Assembly (NCBI RefSeq): GCF_032062135.1
Contig: NC_092861.1
Span: 140,639,965 to 140,703,964, forward strand
Reading direction: 5' to 3'
Length of the DNA stretch: 64,000 nucleotides
Source of the DNA: Pyxicephalus adspersus
Taxonomy: Eukaryota; Chordata; Amphibia; Anura; Pyxicephalidae
Shown here piece after piece: positions 22,022 to 34,965 of the stretch. Under the pieces are notes generated by a model. That model was not told the origin of the DNA, ran no database searches, and saw only the letters and a list, made by a program, of their open reading frames with translations. Position numbers and translations under genes: made by a program. The stretch's first letter is position 1. Every line of letters begins with the position of its first letter.

Positions 22022-22691
22022 CATTAGTTTACTTGTAATGTTGTATATTCACAGACTATTCAACTAAATTCAATATGACCTATGTAAGAACAAAAATCCA
22101 TACTTGGTCAAGCTATACAGAATATTGGATTGCACAGTATTTTCACAGAGGTTATGTTTCTGACGCATTTCGCCTTTTGGCTTTCTCTGGATTTTTGGGA
22201 CTTTAGCTGGATTACTAAATTTACCCAGAACATATTGTCACTGTGCTATATTAGCTAGATTTTGTGTATAACTGTACATTACAAAACTAATAAACACATT
22301 TAAAAATCCCAAAAATTGTTACTGTTTTTTTTAATATAGACTGTTAATATGAATAAATATTAAGCAATTTTGAAATGTGTATATTAGTTTAGTCTGTATA
22401 GTTAGATTTGTTGTAATGTACAGGTATACACAATATTTAGCTAATACAAAATTTAGCACAATGACAATACATTCTTGGTAAATTTGTTAGTCCAGCTAAA
22501 GTCTCAAAAATCCCCTGAAGTAGCCAAAAGGCAAAACGTGTCAGGATTGAGACATAACCCTATTGAAAATACTTTACAATGCAATATTCTGTATACCTTG
22601 ACCAAGTATGGATTTTTGTTTTCTTGTACATATGTCATATTGAATTTAGTTGAATATTCTGTGAATATACATCATGACAAGTAAACTAATG
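22022..22691. repeat. 670-bp imperfect foldback palindrome
   Basis: The left arm starts CATTAGTTTACTTGTAATG at 22022 and the right arm ends with its inverse near 22691 (ACAAGTAAACTAATG). Pairing continues inward: TTCAACTAAATTCAATATGA (left) with the inverse near 22640-22660, ATCCATACTTGGTCAAG with CTTGACCAAGTATGGAT, and GGACTTTAGCTGG with CCAGCTAAAGTCTC. Arms are roughly 270 bp around a loop of about 100 bp centred near 22350. Each arm carries a copy of the CTGAAGAAGC...GAAACGCGTC-type motif (22161-22190 and 22512-22545). Confidence 0.8.
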
Positions 22692-24290
22692 TAATTATTT
22701 TGCCATGAAAAAGCCGTCTTTCCTTCTTTCCCTATTCTTTGTTTACAAATATTTAGGCTTGGCAGAAATTGATAGACGGAATACCTACGTTTTTCCCTCT
22801 CTCTAAAATTGCTCTGTGATTCATTATGATACTTGGAACATAAAATTCTAAAAGAATATAGAAAACCAAAAAAAAAGGAATACAGAAATTTTTTTCCACC
22901 CTGTCATGAAAGAAACATGCAGGGTGCCATTATTGATCTTTTGAATTTCTAGCTGCTTTGTTTCGTTGACCTCTATGCCAATGCCCTATTTATCTCATAA
23001 ATCCTATCCTCATTTTCACTCTTGACAGAAAATCACATTTTTGTCCTGATGGGTCTCCTTTAAGCGTCCCTGTGCTCTGAAGGTTGTTTAGATAAAATGA
23101 CAAGCATCAGTCTTTTCTTATTCACGAGATACATCGCCCTGCACGTGGATATCACATTCAGCCCAGGATTCTAGGGTCTCGTTTTCCGCTGATCTCCTAC
23201 CATTAAACTGTTGCAACCCACAGAGTGGCACAATGGCCAGCAGCAAGTTCCATTTAATTCTGGAGCTGGCTGGTGCTAAATAGTGTTTTGAATCACCCTT
23301 TGCATGGTCCGCCATGGGTTAGTGATTGGTTGCCAAGCAGTGTGCGGCTAATGTAATACTCAGAGAAGGTGTAGGTTAAAGTCTCCAGCATGGAATAAAA
23401 ATACCCAGCACAATAGGCAGGGAACAGGGAAAGTGCAGAAAGACTGTGTGATTGCAGCGTAATTGGCTTTATTGTCATCCATTGAGAAGGGTATACGGAT
23501 TGTTTAATTGAATTTGATTGCAGAGAAAACTAAGGCAAAAAGAAAGAAGCAGCTGGAGGCCAGGTTTCCACTATCCCATCCGTGAAAGAAATGTTCAGAT
23601 GCAAAGTAAACATTCTTTACAAGTACAGCTACTCCCCCCCCTTCAGTACCGTTGTTAGTTTTTCCTCCATTTTCTGAATTATGAATTATGTTACATTGTA
23701 TTTTCTACTGAATACAAAATCATAACCTCCTTTGCAGCTCCAGAGAAATCCATTCATTGTCTGAGAAATTGAAAAGAAGCAGGAAATAGGTTTACATTTA
23801 GAAGAACGCAAAGTTGGAGGAGTTGTAAGGCCGCCGAACTCTATTCCTTTTTTATAAACTCTTGATGGAAACCTGAAATAAAAATCCCCTTTATCTCATT
23901 TCTATGTCCCACGTAAATGGAATATTTCTGCCTTTTTATATGCTGACAACATATCTGGTGATGGTGCCAGTGTCCACCACTCAGCTCCGCTTCTCCTTTT
24001 TTCTTGTCAACCACAATAGCATAGTCATGGTTGTCAGCTTACCCCTTGTGCTTGTGGGTGTCTGCTGACAGGCTGCATCTTTCCTTTCTAATATCTGGAG
24101 TAAGAAAAGATCAACTTGGGAATCCCATCACCGACACCTGCCCTAGAATACATTTTCTTTCCCAGCAAGGCCAATAACCAATTGGAATTTATACCTTAGC
24201 TGTGTTTACTAAGCATCAAAACCCAAGAGACACTTCTCAATTATTAGAATAACCGGAATACACCTTCTCTTTGGTTCCCTTTATGATCTA
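22692..24290. other. Intergenic DNA, nothing recognised
   Basis: No supported coding exon, RNA gene or complete repeat seen. Confidence 0.5.
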
Positions 24291-24462
24291 TATATATATA
24301 TCCCCTTGAGCTCCTGTCAACTAATAATCACCTCAATAGATTTCAGAGAATCATTCATTGGGGTAGTCTACATCTTGTCTAATCCATTGGCTCACTCTAA
24401 CCATCTCTCTTGCTAATATTGAAGGTTGTGTACATTTATTCCCATAGTTGCTGTTCTTAGAT

Positions 24463-24499
24463 CCCCTGATGAAGCGGCCTGTGGGCGAAACGCGTCGGG
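24463..24499 (+). repeat. Conserved CCCCTGATGAAGC...GCGAAACGCGTCGGG motif
   Basis: The best-preserved copy of a motif that recurs, more decayed, at 22161-22190 (minus), 22512-22545, 26932-26970 (minus) and 60762-60802, and weakly at 25640-25675 (minus). About 150 bp downstream is an AATAAAG in AT-rich sequence near 24640; a similar arrangement follows the copy at 60762. It is probably the conserved core of an interspersed element, but I cannot name the family. Confidence 0.55.
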
Positions 24500-24699
24500 T
24501 ACCAAGCACACTGCAACACCTCCTCTCAAAATGTATCAACAAATGGGACTCTAGTTGTAAACAACTATTTAAATTTGTTTTTATAAATTTTTGTACTATT
24601 CAACAATACCCATTCATTTTTTTAATGATATGTTGAATTTAATAAAGTGTTAATCGCATTTAAATATTCAAATACCTAGGTGCCTCAAAAAAAGCCTTC

Positions 24700-27600
24700 T
24701 TTCTTCTAAATACTCTGATAATAGTTGTCAGCTTGTTTGCCTCTATACTGTAATAAGGACAGCGGTACGTTTTGCTGACACATGGTGCAATTCACTGGCA
24801 CCCCATGATCTCAAAGACTGACATGTATAGCTCAGCGGGGAATTCAGCAAATTAAGAGACACATAGGGGCTCGTTTATGCAAAAGGAAACAGGATTACAG
24901 AAAAATTGCATTGTTTATACATATTACCATTTTTGTTGTTCACTCTATTTAGGAAAGTGGTGATCAGTTGAAAGAATTGCCACTTTTCAGCAGGATACAC
25001 CTTTGTTTTTGGATATCACCAAGTCATGATTAGATTATTTGCCTCTTTTTTTTGGTTGGTAAAAAGCTAAAGCCACTTTGAAAATAAAGAATGACATAGG
25101 CCTTGATGGTAAGCGGTAATGTTGTGTTTTGTTCATCTTTTAGTTGTTGCATTTAAGTGAATAGTCACTGCTGATCTGATCAATTTATATGTATTATTGC
25201 ATCTCTGTTACCCACTTTTTGTTGGCTAAATTGACAGAACAGAATCACTTTCTTTTTTCCAAAGTTTCTACTTTCATAAATTCTGTGTTATAAAAGTTGT
25301 GGTCGGGTTCCTATGAAAAAATTGGAAAACATTTACTGCACTCTAATGTTCTGCAGTTATGACCGATCCATCTCTAAACCTAAGGGGTACTTTCTGAGGT
25401 CACCTGGATTGCTTAAACCATCATGTTGATAGATTTAGGTACAAAACTGCTTCCTATTGGTCAGCATTGGAAGGGTTTTTGTGTCTTGTCATCAGTGTAA
25501 TTTCTTCTCCAGGACTGCAGACGTGTAAATACCAATTGTCACAAACATCAAAAGCAAAAGTTACAAATTCATTATTATAAAATAAAATATTAACTTTCTT
25601 TTTTTCATGTAGCAAAGTGCTAACCTTCTTCTTTCTCCATTGAACACTTTCGGTCTCATCAGGGACAAATGATGGCCAATGTCATTGAAACCCCTTGCCT
25701 GACAGCCCAAGAAGTCAATGATACCCCGCCTGGTGTTGGCATGATCACACAGCCTGGGCACACAGAACTTTTAGATTGAACAGCTTCACAATTGATTTAT
25801 AAGCAAAGGTAAATTCATATTCCAATTATTCTCATTACAGGTATTAACTACCTGCAATTACAGTATTATTCACAATGCCAGTATCTGCCAGCTCTATAAA
25901 AGATCCATCACTGCTATTACCCTTCTTGATGGATTTGAGAAAGGTGCCATCTAAATATTGATTCAGGTGTTGGCAGTGTGTGGCATATCTGAAGCCACAG
26001 AGCTTCCTGATGATGGATAAAATATTAAAATTCCAGTGTAACATTATTCCAAGACAAGTTATCTTTATTTTTTCATAACTGCCCATAACTGCCCTCCTTA
26101 CAATGTTCTACTACTAAATAACAGGTACAAGTAACAAGTGGCCCTGTCAGGGGGTTAACACCAATACAAACACAGTGCCTTTTGCAGAAAGCGGCATTAG
26201 ATTTACCTGTTTGGCAGAACATGTGCTGACCTCTGTAGCCAAGCTCTGGTTTAAGACCCCCTTCAGATCTGTGGTTGAAAACTGTGCTGTTAGCTTCTCA
26301 CGGCTGGCCCTCTTCATCTATTATGCGGTCAACTGAGTTTTACAACCGCTTTGTTATGAGGTTGTGTAAGGCTGAGGTGCAGTTCTTCCTCCATAGGAGA
26401 AAACGCAAGTGTATGGGTAGAAGAAACGTTTGGAAACCCCATTGTGGCCACCCAATGGCAACCACCTGCAAACACAGGCACAGAATGGTTCCTAACTGCT
26501 TCTACGGGAGCGTAGTTGAGTCTGTGGTAGAACACTGAGGTCAACTTCAAGTCTGAAACGGCCTTTACACTTTTGGATATATTGAATCATCACTACTGTG
26601 ACCTGAAGTGATTAAGAGGTAGGCAGATGGAACCAAAATGGCCAACTCCGGGTGGAGGGATTGGTTCAGCCTCAAAAGTCACACAAAATCAGTGCTGGGA
26701 GCTTTGCTACAGGGCAAAATTTCTGGCAGGTAAACATTCTGATTTGTGACATGGTTATTCAATTGTCATCCTTCTAAACCCCCACAGGGTCATTTAAACT
26801 GCCCATCCCTCCAGATTGCCTCTAGTTTCCCAAAGTTCTGCAAATTCAAGTTCTTGGGAGCTAAATATTAGACATGACACTCCATGTGGCTCAAAGCAAG
26901 AAATTCAATCCTAGGGTCATACCCTGCTGATTTTCGACACGTTTCACGGAATCAATCCACTACTTCAGGAAAGAAAGACAGAAATATCTGATTCCTGTGG
27001 CACATAAGGCCTCACCTTAATAGGTGAGTTCAGGTAAGGACAGCAATGATATGGATTCAAAATTCGTTATATACTCTCTTTATTTCTGTTTCTTGATAGT
27101 AGTAGCTTAGTAAACACCATTATCCAAATTTTTAATCAATTTTTTGCTTTTAATACCACCATACATTGCCTTTGTACTCAACAATTCTTTTCATCCAGTT
27201 TCCATTCAGCTTTAGAACTGTGTGTGGCGTCCCCACATACAGAATAGCAACTAGAAGTGGAATGGCCCCGGCTAATTGTGTCATAGGTAATGTTCCACCA
27301 GGAATATGTACTAAATTTGCAGCCATTTCATAACATTACATGTTTGTCTCTTTGAGATCTAATAGGACTTAATAGTTATAATGCTCATTTGATAAACATA
27401 TATTCAGAAAGTTGTCAGATCAGTCAGGTATATTGCATTTCATAATGTCCCTGGGTTAATCCAAGGGCAAGTAAACAATTGATGGGTGTCTTTTGTTGAA
27501 GAGTAATTTCATCAAACAGCCTCTGTCTACTCCTCCAGTCTGCTACGGCTTACCTATTATCACATTTCAGCTCTCCGGCCTCGACCTCTGCTCAGCTCAA

Positions 27601-30300
27601 CACACAGTCTGCCACAGGTCACCTTACCTAAGACTATGGACTAAGCAAGATTACCGCAGCTCATAACAATGACCTAATTGTCAGCGTCAGGTGGAAAACT
27701 TATATAAACCATTTGATTTGATTAATTTATTTTTTTTCAAATAAGTTCAGACTGAACTTTGAGTTATTATATATGCAACAAATTACATTTTAACTATTAC
27801 AACACTTACATCCCATTAACAGGAATCTGTTAGCAAGAAAAGTGCTTCTTATTATTAAAACTGTCATGTCTGCACTGAGTGCTCCAGGGTCTTACTTAAA
27901 TGGAACTGGGATTTAATAAGTAAAAATACATGATCGTAAAATGGAACATATAGAAACATTATTTGTGCTTAAGCAGCGCCCTAGAATTGCTGCATTGAAT
28001 TAATACTCCCTATGCTCAAGCACACCTTTGTTTTTGTATTTTTAAATCTGTAGAGTAAAATCTAAAGCACTGTTTCATCCAGTTTGTTGGCTTTACCAGA
28101 TTTGGAGTGATGTGATGATCACTGTTCTCCTTGCTGGAGAGAAAGCTGTACCTGGGGACTTGCAATGCAAGAATCTCCCTCCTTTTACTTTTTTTTTATT
28201 CTGTGGATTTGTGCTTTAACCCACCACTTCCTCTGTTGTTATAAGGCAGGAAAGTTATACTTCTACAAAGATGCATGCCTCTGTGTTGATACAGAATAGC
28301 CAAACAAGGTTGAGTAAGCCAGAAAAGAGGAAAAGAGAGACAATACTGAAGACTGGTCTATTGACCTCTGCTTGCCTTTGTTTTGGGCACATTTCTTTAG
28401 TTTTTAATGTTTCCAAATGTTTTTAATAAATGGTATACTAAAATTCGAAGTACTGAATATGCTCAGTTTTTCAACCCCTTCCCTCTTGAAGTACCCCCAC
28501 ATAAATCATTGGTGGATAACAAATGACTTTTGATGCAATATTTGGAAGTTTTATCAGATTTACATTAGTTATCTTTTTATTATGAAAAGGATTTGTATAT
28601 GTTCTTTTTTTTTATAGATACACACTGAAATTGTATTGGGATTTAACGACTGAGGGTAGAGCACTGCATAATCACCTCATTTTAATTCTATTGTTTTTTC
28701 AGTTTTGAAACAGCAACTGTTTATTGTGTTTACATTATTTGATGGAAAATATACTGAGCAGAAAAAAGTGCATTTACCATGATTTCTCTATATCAAGAAA
28801 ACTTTATGCGAAGGAGCATAAAAATTTTTTTTCTCATTATATTCTCCTTGATTGCAAACATAACGGCGCTGAAAGGTTTTTAATGAACCACAAAGCATTG
28901 TTGTTATAACAATTATTGACCTCAGCATGCTTTGTACATTGTTTGAATTTCTGTAACAAGTAAATGTCAAATACAATAGATGTTATACTGTATCTTTGTT
29001 GTAGCCCAACTGGAATATTTGACAGGAAAACAACTGGCACAACAGGCTTACAAAGCACATTGACGTGTTTTTAATTAAGGGTCTTGAATAAACTGCATTC
29101 ATGGGCCCATCAAGACCGACGTTACCCCTTGCTGGTTATGTGCATGCAAGACCCTGTATAATGTGATTCAATACAACTTGATTGTCTCCCTTTACTGCAT
29201 GATTGAAGTTATAAGTATTCTCCCCATGTAGCACATCTTGTGTTTCTTAACTGCGATCAGTCCACCTTTATTGACCTGAAGTCCCATGGTATTAAAAGCT
29301 GAGCTCTACGCAAACAGAAAAATACAATATAATACATACATATAAAGGAGCTGTCTTACCTGTCATAGAATCTGTAATTCTGTCCACCTTGTCCTGAAAT
29401 TTGCACAGCCAGCTTGGGGACTTGACCTTTGTCTGTTGCAAGTAAGCAACACAGCTAAGGCCATCTCAACCGTACTTCAAAAACCTCAAACTAAAAGAAA
29501 TCACTATCAACATTTACTTAAAAAATAAAAAAGCCACAAAATAAGTTAAAAGATGACTCGCAGCAAAAAACAGAAAAGTTTGCTACAGACAAAGCAGCAT
29601 CTCAATAATTGTTGCTATTGATTTTCAGCCGACGGCGTGATTGTGTACAGATAGCGCTGTTCTAGTCTATAGAGAGAGGAGTGGGGAGGAAAGGTGAAAG
29701 CTACTCCTTTGCAACCTATCATTCAGCAATTTGGATAACTAGACAGTATTGGTAAAGTTACTAGATTTTCACTGCCCAAAATGGACATTGGTGACTGTTT
29801 TGGGTGACAAAAAATCTAGTGTGTATGTGAGGCTGTAAGATAATACTTTGTAGAAGAACACTGACGCAACAAAACCTGTTTCTTCATATGTATTTGCACA
29901 TACATCCTAAAAACTTCTGTTTTGAACCTCACTGATAAAACAGCTGCATCAGGTATTTAGTAATGGGATGTTTTTGTATTTCTCATTGTATTATCCTGCA
30001 CCTTATAATACTAGGTGCCCTGAGCAGTATTAAGGAGTAGGTACTGTAGGAAAAATAGCACTAGCAAGCAGGAAAACACTTAAAAAACATTGGATCAGAT
30101 ACAATTTCTTCATTTTGTTTAAACGTTTTACTGGCAATCACTGGGGAGTCTTCAGTTGCCTTGAGAGAGCCGGGCTTCTGGTAAATTGCTGAACCTTAAA
30201 GGAGAAGAAGAAGAACCTTGAAGAAGGTTGTTTCCGGATAGGCTTGTTGTCAATGTATTCAATGCTATCTCAGCAGGGTTGCTTGGTACACTAGCCTTTA
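24700..30300. other. Intergenic DNA with scattered decayed repeats
   Basis: No coding exon is supported. Weak or decayed copies of the recurring motif lie at 25640-25675 and 26932-26970 on the minus strand. The remainder is unassigned. Confidence 0.5.
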
Positions 30301-30324
30301 TGGACCTTTTTAACATTATTACAA

Positions 30325-30425
30325 TTATTATTAAACGGGATTTATATAGCACCAACATATTATGCAGCGCTGTACATTAAATAGGGGTTGCAAATGACAG
30401 ACAGTGACAAAGGAGGAGAGGACAT
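30325..30425 (+). repeat. Anuran interspersed repeat, copy 2
   Basis: ATTATTATTAAACGGGATTT then TATAGCACCAACATATTATG and GCGCTGTACATTAAATAG, ending in a GACAGACAG stretch; same family as 21625-21811. Confidence 0.7.
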
Positions 30426-30429
30426 GAGC

Positions 30430-30650
30430 CTTGAAATTACTTTCAGGTCTTAAGGAACCCTTGCTATAATTACTGTATTGACAGCTCACAGTACATTAGC
30501 TTGGTGGTCAGTAGGAAGAATACACTGCTGGACAATCAGAAGAATGTTACCCTTACAAATAGTCAAGTTAAACTGGCCTGAGAGGTCCAATTTTCTCATT
30601 GCTTCAGAAACCCATAGCAGCCTCTGGAGGAACCCCAGGTAAGAAATACT
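30430..30650 (-). mobile_element. hAT-type element fragment (CAGT..TTCTYACC family)
   Basis: Inverted relative to 49548-49786: the edge near 30650 reads AGGTAAGAAATACTG and the interior contains CACAGTACATTAGCTTGG and GAAGAATGTTACCCTTACA, matching that element. The other edge is not clear. Confidence 0.55.
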
Positions 30651-30989
30651 GCCCCTGATTCATCAATAAAATCCGCGCTCGCTGGAAGCGCGAAAGTACG
30701 CGCGGCCAGCGATCGCGGTTTACCGCGGTCCGGACTTGAGTGTGCGCGTACACTCGCCTCACTGACACTCGCGTGTCATCAAGTGCTTGGATGTTATGCA
30801 TTGATGTGACTTTGTAATCCTCATTATTGTCAGTTTCATCTGTTGCTGCAATGTTTTTGTGCCCTGCCGGAGATGCGCGGCTCTGGCCGCGAGCTTTTTC
30901 AGTTGCTGAATAGCGCGACGGCGTACGATTTCGGATCGCGAATACGAATGCGCGAGCGATAATCTGATTCTGCTTGATGAATCAGGGGC
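30651..30989. mobile_element. CpG-rich MITE with GCCCCTGATTCATCA ends
   Basis: Near-perfect terminal inverted repeats: GCCCCTGATTCATCA at the left and TGATGAATCAGGGGC at the right. The 339-bp interior is rich in CpG (for example GTACGCGCGGCCAGCGATCG) in contrast to the AT-rich flanks. It is inserted at the edge of the preceding hAT fragment. Superfamily unassigned. Confidence 0.75.
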
Positions 30990-30999
30990 ACTGTTCTAG

Positions 31000-33090
31000 A
31001 GTTTGCTAAGGGTTCTATGAGTGTTTGGCTATGTGACTTCTAATTTATTGTGATCTTTTAGTTTGTGACCACTGCCATTTGGCAGAGTGAACAGAATGAT
31101 ACCTTTTTTTCTGTATGGAAGGCATTCTGACCACCACTGCAAAGGTGGCACTATTTCCACTTAGCATTAGTGAAAAGTGTTTTTTTTATTCTATATACCT
31201 ATTTTTTTAGGGTATAAACCAATTTTATTCACATGTGTGCTCTCGAGTTTATATCAATTCTTGGGAACCAACTACACATTTCTTCCGAAAGATGTAGGGC
31301 CATAGGTCTCGTCCAAATAACCATTGATTTAGTCCATCTTGATAAAACTTTGTCCTTTGCGTATTGCCTGAAGCACTGGCACCACATGTTCAGTCCATAT
31401 TTGCAGATCAGTCCATATCTGTTAGAATATACATGGCAGGATCGGGATCCCTGGTCGAACTTTCTGGGTTGGCTCCAGTGGAGTTACTGGTGACCCATCG
31501 TCCTTGCCTCTCTGCTCAAGTAAAGCTACCTAACCATGTTTTAATGGGCATTCCATAGCACCTGAAAGGTTTGTTTCCGAGGTTTTTAAAGGTTTCTCAG
31601 AAGTGAAAAGGTGAAGAAAGACTAGTTTAGAGTTAGAGACCAAACTTTGCAGTGGTGCCTTGAAGTGGCATTAAAGTTTCACTTGTTTTAGCAAATGTAT
31701 AAAAAAAACTGCTTTAACCATCATTGCTAAATCAACTTAATTTGGTCTCTTGTGCAAACAATCTGGACCTTTTAGGTGATTACTTTTGTATAGTGATTAT
31801 TATTTTGTACATTTCATGAAACATCAGTACAGAAGGCTTAATGAGGCCATGGAAGTAGCACACTGCTCAGTTACATTTTTAGTGACAACATGAACATAAA
31901 ATTAATGGTAATGGTTGTATGCCATGTGTCATGTAAGTCTGTATAATAAAGCATTGATAACAAAAGAGAATGGAAGAGGTCATTGTGTTATATATGGCAG
32001 CTGCATTTCATCATCCCTCAAAAGAGCACACAAGGTTTTCTACAAAAAAAAAGCGGCAAAAAAGGCTTGATTGTACAAAGGAATAAAAATGTATGATTTT
32101 CAAAAGAGGAATAACAATTGCTTGTAATTTGGATCTTGGATTATTAGGGTTTTATTATGTAAAGAATGAATTTAAATACATGAGCTGATTCGTGCACACT
32201 TTTGCCGAGTGGAAAAAGCCATTTTTAATACAGTGAGCAATTGCTGAGTAGATTTGATATTTATGTATTCATTGTCACTTAGGAGAACTGGTTCCTGTAT
32301 AAAGAAATGAAGATTTAATATCAATCAAAATGGGTATTTTCAGCTAACTCCTACATCGCCCCCCCCCCCCCCAAAAAAAAAAAGAATTGTGAGTGCTACA
32401 GAAAGTTATTATCCAATAAGTTCATTATAATCAAGTATTCAGAAAATGATGAATAACCCTAATTTGGAGAAACGTTTATGAAACTTGGAGCTAATTTCAT
32501 ATTTTTACAACTATGTGGCATATAACACACTCCATTCCTGGATTCCCCACATGCTTCCACTGTTTCAGATTGGAGTTTTGGGGTACCAATGAGCAGTTCA
32601 GATCAATTACACTATTAACGTATACTGTTATACTTGTTATAATTGTGTTCTGACAATCAAAGAACAGTTTCTATTGCACAAAGAATATTGCACATAATAT
32701 AAAGAATGCATATTTTTGCTTTAAAACTGTAAAAAAAGTAATTTGTTGTATGGGATAGGGATCAATGAAAGAAGGTATGTGTGAAGAATTCTTCACTTGT
32801 AGTTTTTCTCACTGCTAAGGCACCAGAATAATATAGTATTGGTCATTAAGTATTTGCAAAAGGAAGCATTAGAGTTCAGAATCACTGCTGATTTAGGTGG
32901 CTATGCCTGAATGCAACCAAATAACCAACATCTTGCCATAGGCAATGTGGCTGACCAATCAGGAGAGCCATATTAAATGTTTAATTTTAAAACAAGGATT
33001 GCATATAAATAGTTAAACTAGTAAAATAGTCAACTTAATTTTTACCAGGTCCATGACTGTATTGTTCCTTTAAAGTAAAGATAACACAGA
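31000..33090. other. AT-rich intergenic DNA, no gene seen
   Basis: Contains a poly-C/poly-A tract at 32359-32383. No coding exon supported. Confidence 0.5.
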
Positions 33091-33094
33091 CTGT

Positions 33095-33316
33095 TGATCC
33101 ACAGAACATCCGATTGTCTCAGGGAATCAGGAAGCAATTTTTCCCCCCCTGTTGGAGCAAATTGTACCAGGGTTTTTTTTGCCTTCCTCTGGATCAACTA
33201 TGTTCATAGGGTTTTATATCTGGGATATGTTTATTTCCCTACTGGTTGAACTTGATAGACTTTTGGTCTTTGTTCATGTTGTCTTTTTTTCAACCTGACT
33301 TACTATGTAACTATGT
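33095..33316 (+). mobile_element. CR1/L2-type LINE 3' end fragment
   Basis: Matches, in the opposite orientation, the 3' ends at 50238-50625 and 51660-52060: GGAATCAGGAAGC, CTCTGGATCAACTATGTTC, GGGATATGTTTATTTCCCT, GGTTGAACTTGATAGAC, and ends in ACTATGTAACTATG, the CTATGTAA tail unit. A 5'-truncated insertion. Confidence 0.8.
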
Positions 33317-33429
33317 TTCTGTTTTGGCATATTTGGTTTACGCACTCCTACAAAAGAGCCATCAATTTTCATTGTAAATGATCACCTTGCAAGGGAATGT
33401 GATGAAACTCCCCTTTGTAGGTAAATCTG

Positions 33430-33560
33430 AAAAAAATTTACTTTATTGCTTGCAGGTGATTCAAAGTCAAAAGAGCTTAACATCATTTACTAAGCTAAGT
33501 GACAAGAGAACAATTCACTTTGCTAAGTGACCTGTCTATATTGCTTTAGTAAATCACCCC
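33430..33560 (-). repeat. GGTGATTTACTAAAGC repeat family
   Basis: The right edge reads GCTTTAGTAAATCACC and the interior contains TTCACTTTGCTAAGTGAC. Related sequence lies at 55681-55870 and, more decayed, at 20045-20230. Confidence 0.55.
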
Positions 33561-33884
33561 CAATATGTCCTATAATTTCTCATAGGGGAATCATGATTAT
33601 TTCAAAAGCCATTACAAGCATTAGTAAAGTAAAATATTTATTTTTTGCTCCATTTTAGATTTCTCCCCCTCATTCAGTTTCAAATTCCATATCTAAACCA
33701 TCTTGGCATTCATTTCATTCTTGCTTCAGGCAGCCAGCAGTATATAAGTTACAGATTCTCCCTCCCCCCGATGAATTCTGTATTGATTTTTCTGAATGTA
33801 TTTTCAAATTATTGATATTGCTGAAAATGAAAGAATTCTATTTGTCCTATTTATAGCAGAAAAATTAATGTTATTAAATGTTAA

Positions 33885-33945
33885 TAATAAACAGTATTTA
33901 TATCGTGCCAACATATTACACTGTGCTGTACATTAAATAAAGAAT
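33885..33945 (+). repeat. Anuran interspersed repeat, short copy 3
   Basis: TAATAATAAACAGTATTTAT then GCCAACATATTACACTGTGC and TGTACATTAAATAAAG; a shortened relative of 21625-21811. Confidence 0.65.
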
Positions 33946-34479
33946 CTTTTTATTTATATGATGCTCAGCTGTGTAGTTATTGGTAAAACACATCTTTTAA
34001 TGTTCAGCCCTGACACATTCAATGCAATACACTTATGACAGGCAAGCAAGCATGTGTAGATTGAAACATTAGCAATGATGTATAATGTGATTTGTATGGC
34101 GGTTTGGTATGAATTATATTGAATGTCCTTTACTTTGTGAATGTTATCAAGGTGCTGAGTGTATTCTGCATCATCTGTTTGTATTCACAGCTTCGAAGAA
34201 GTGTTCTTATCACTTGCCCGTACTCATGATATTTTTGACACCTTCACAGCCTGATAACCTGTAAATTTATGTAGCATGAGTGCAGCCATGTTAGGTTAGC
34301 ACTCTGGACTTTTTCAGGATATTTGGATGATGAAGCTATTTTGTAAAATATGTGTCATTCTCCTGACTATATTGGTGTACATAGAGTAAGTGTGAATTAT
34401 TATATGATTTACTTCTTAACAGTAATAGCAATATTTCATATCTCTTTAACTAAAGTGTGTGTGTGTAAGAAGGTAAGGG

Positions 34480-34490
34480 GGGGGGGGGCA
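34480..34490 (+). repeat. Poly-G tract
   Basis: A run of about eleven G, the only long G-run on this strand of the window. Confidence 0.85.
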
Positions 34491-34754
34491 CATTGGTTTG
34501 CACCAGTGCTTTGAAATTTAAGGTTTTAATTCCCACTAGAATCCAGCCTGCGTAGATCACATTGTGTGAAATCCCTTTGGGTGTGCAAGCTGCCTTAGCC
34601 CTTAAAAAAATAGCTTATGGGCTACTTGTCTATACTTTAATCTGACTTTTTTTTACTTTGCATTAGTCTGTTTATTTTGGTCTCTGAGTAACATATTCCT
34701 AGAAAGAGTGAATATATGCATATGAGTGATCACTAAATATGTCAACAGTTTGTG

Positions 34755-34965
34755 CGGCATCTCTATATGGCCAACAGTTTGTGGACATCTGTCTATCACA
34801 CTTACAATATATAAACTCATTGTATATCCCATACACAAACCATGGACATTAGTGGGTTTTGAATATGCCCTCGGCCCGCACCTCTTAACTTTGCCATTTA
34901 AAATATCTGCATTTGACACTTTTGGGAGTATAGGTTGTCTTGTCCCTTTCTGTGCCATGTGGTTT
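34755..34965. pseudogene. Tc1/mariner-like terminal fragment
   Basis: TATATGGCCAACAGTTTGTG followed by GACATCTGTCTATCACAC, and further in GTGGGTTTTGAATA..CCCTCGGCCC, resembles the terminal non-coding part of Tc1-like elements. No transposase frame survives. Open frames here on both strands are judged spurious. Confidence 0.4.
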
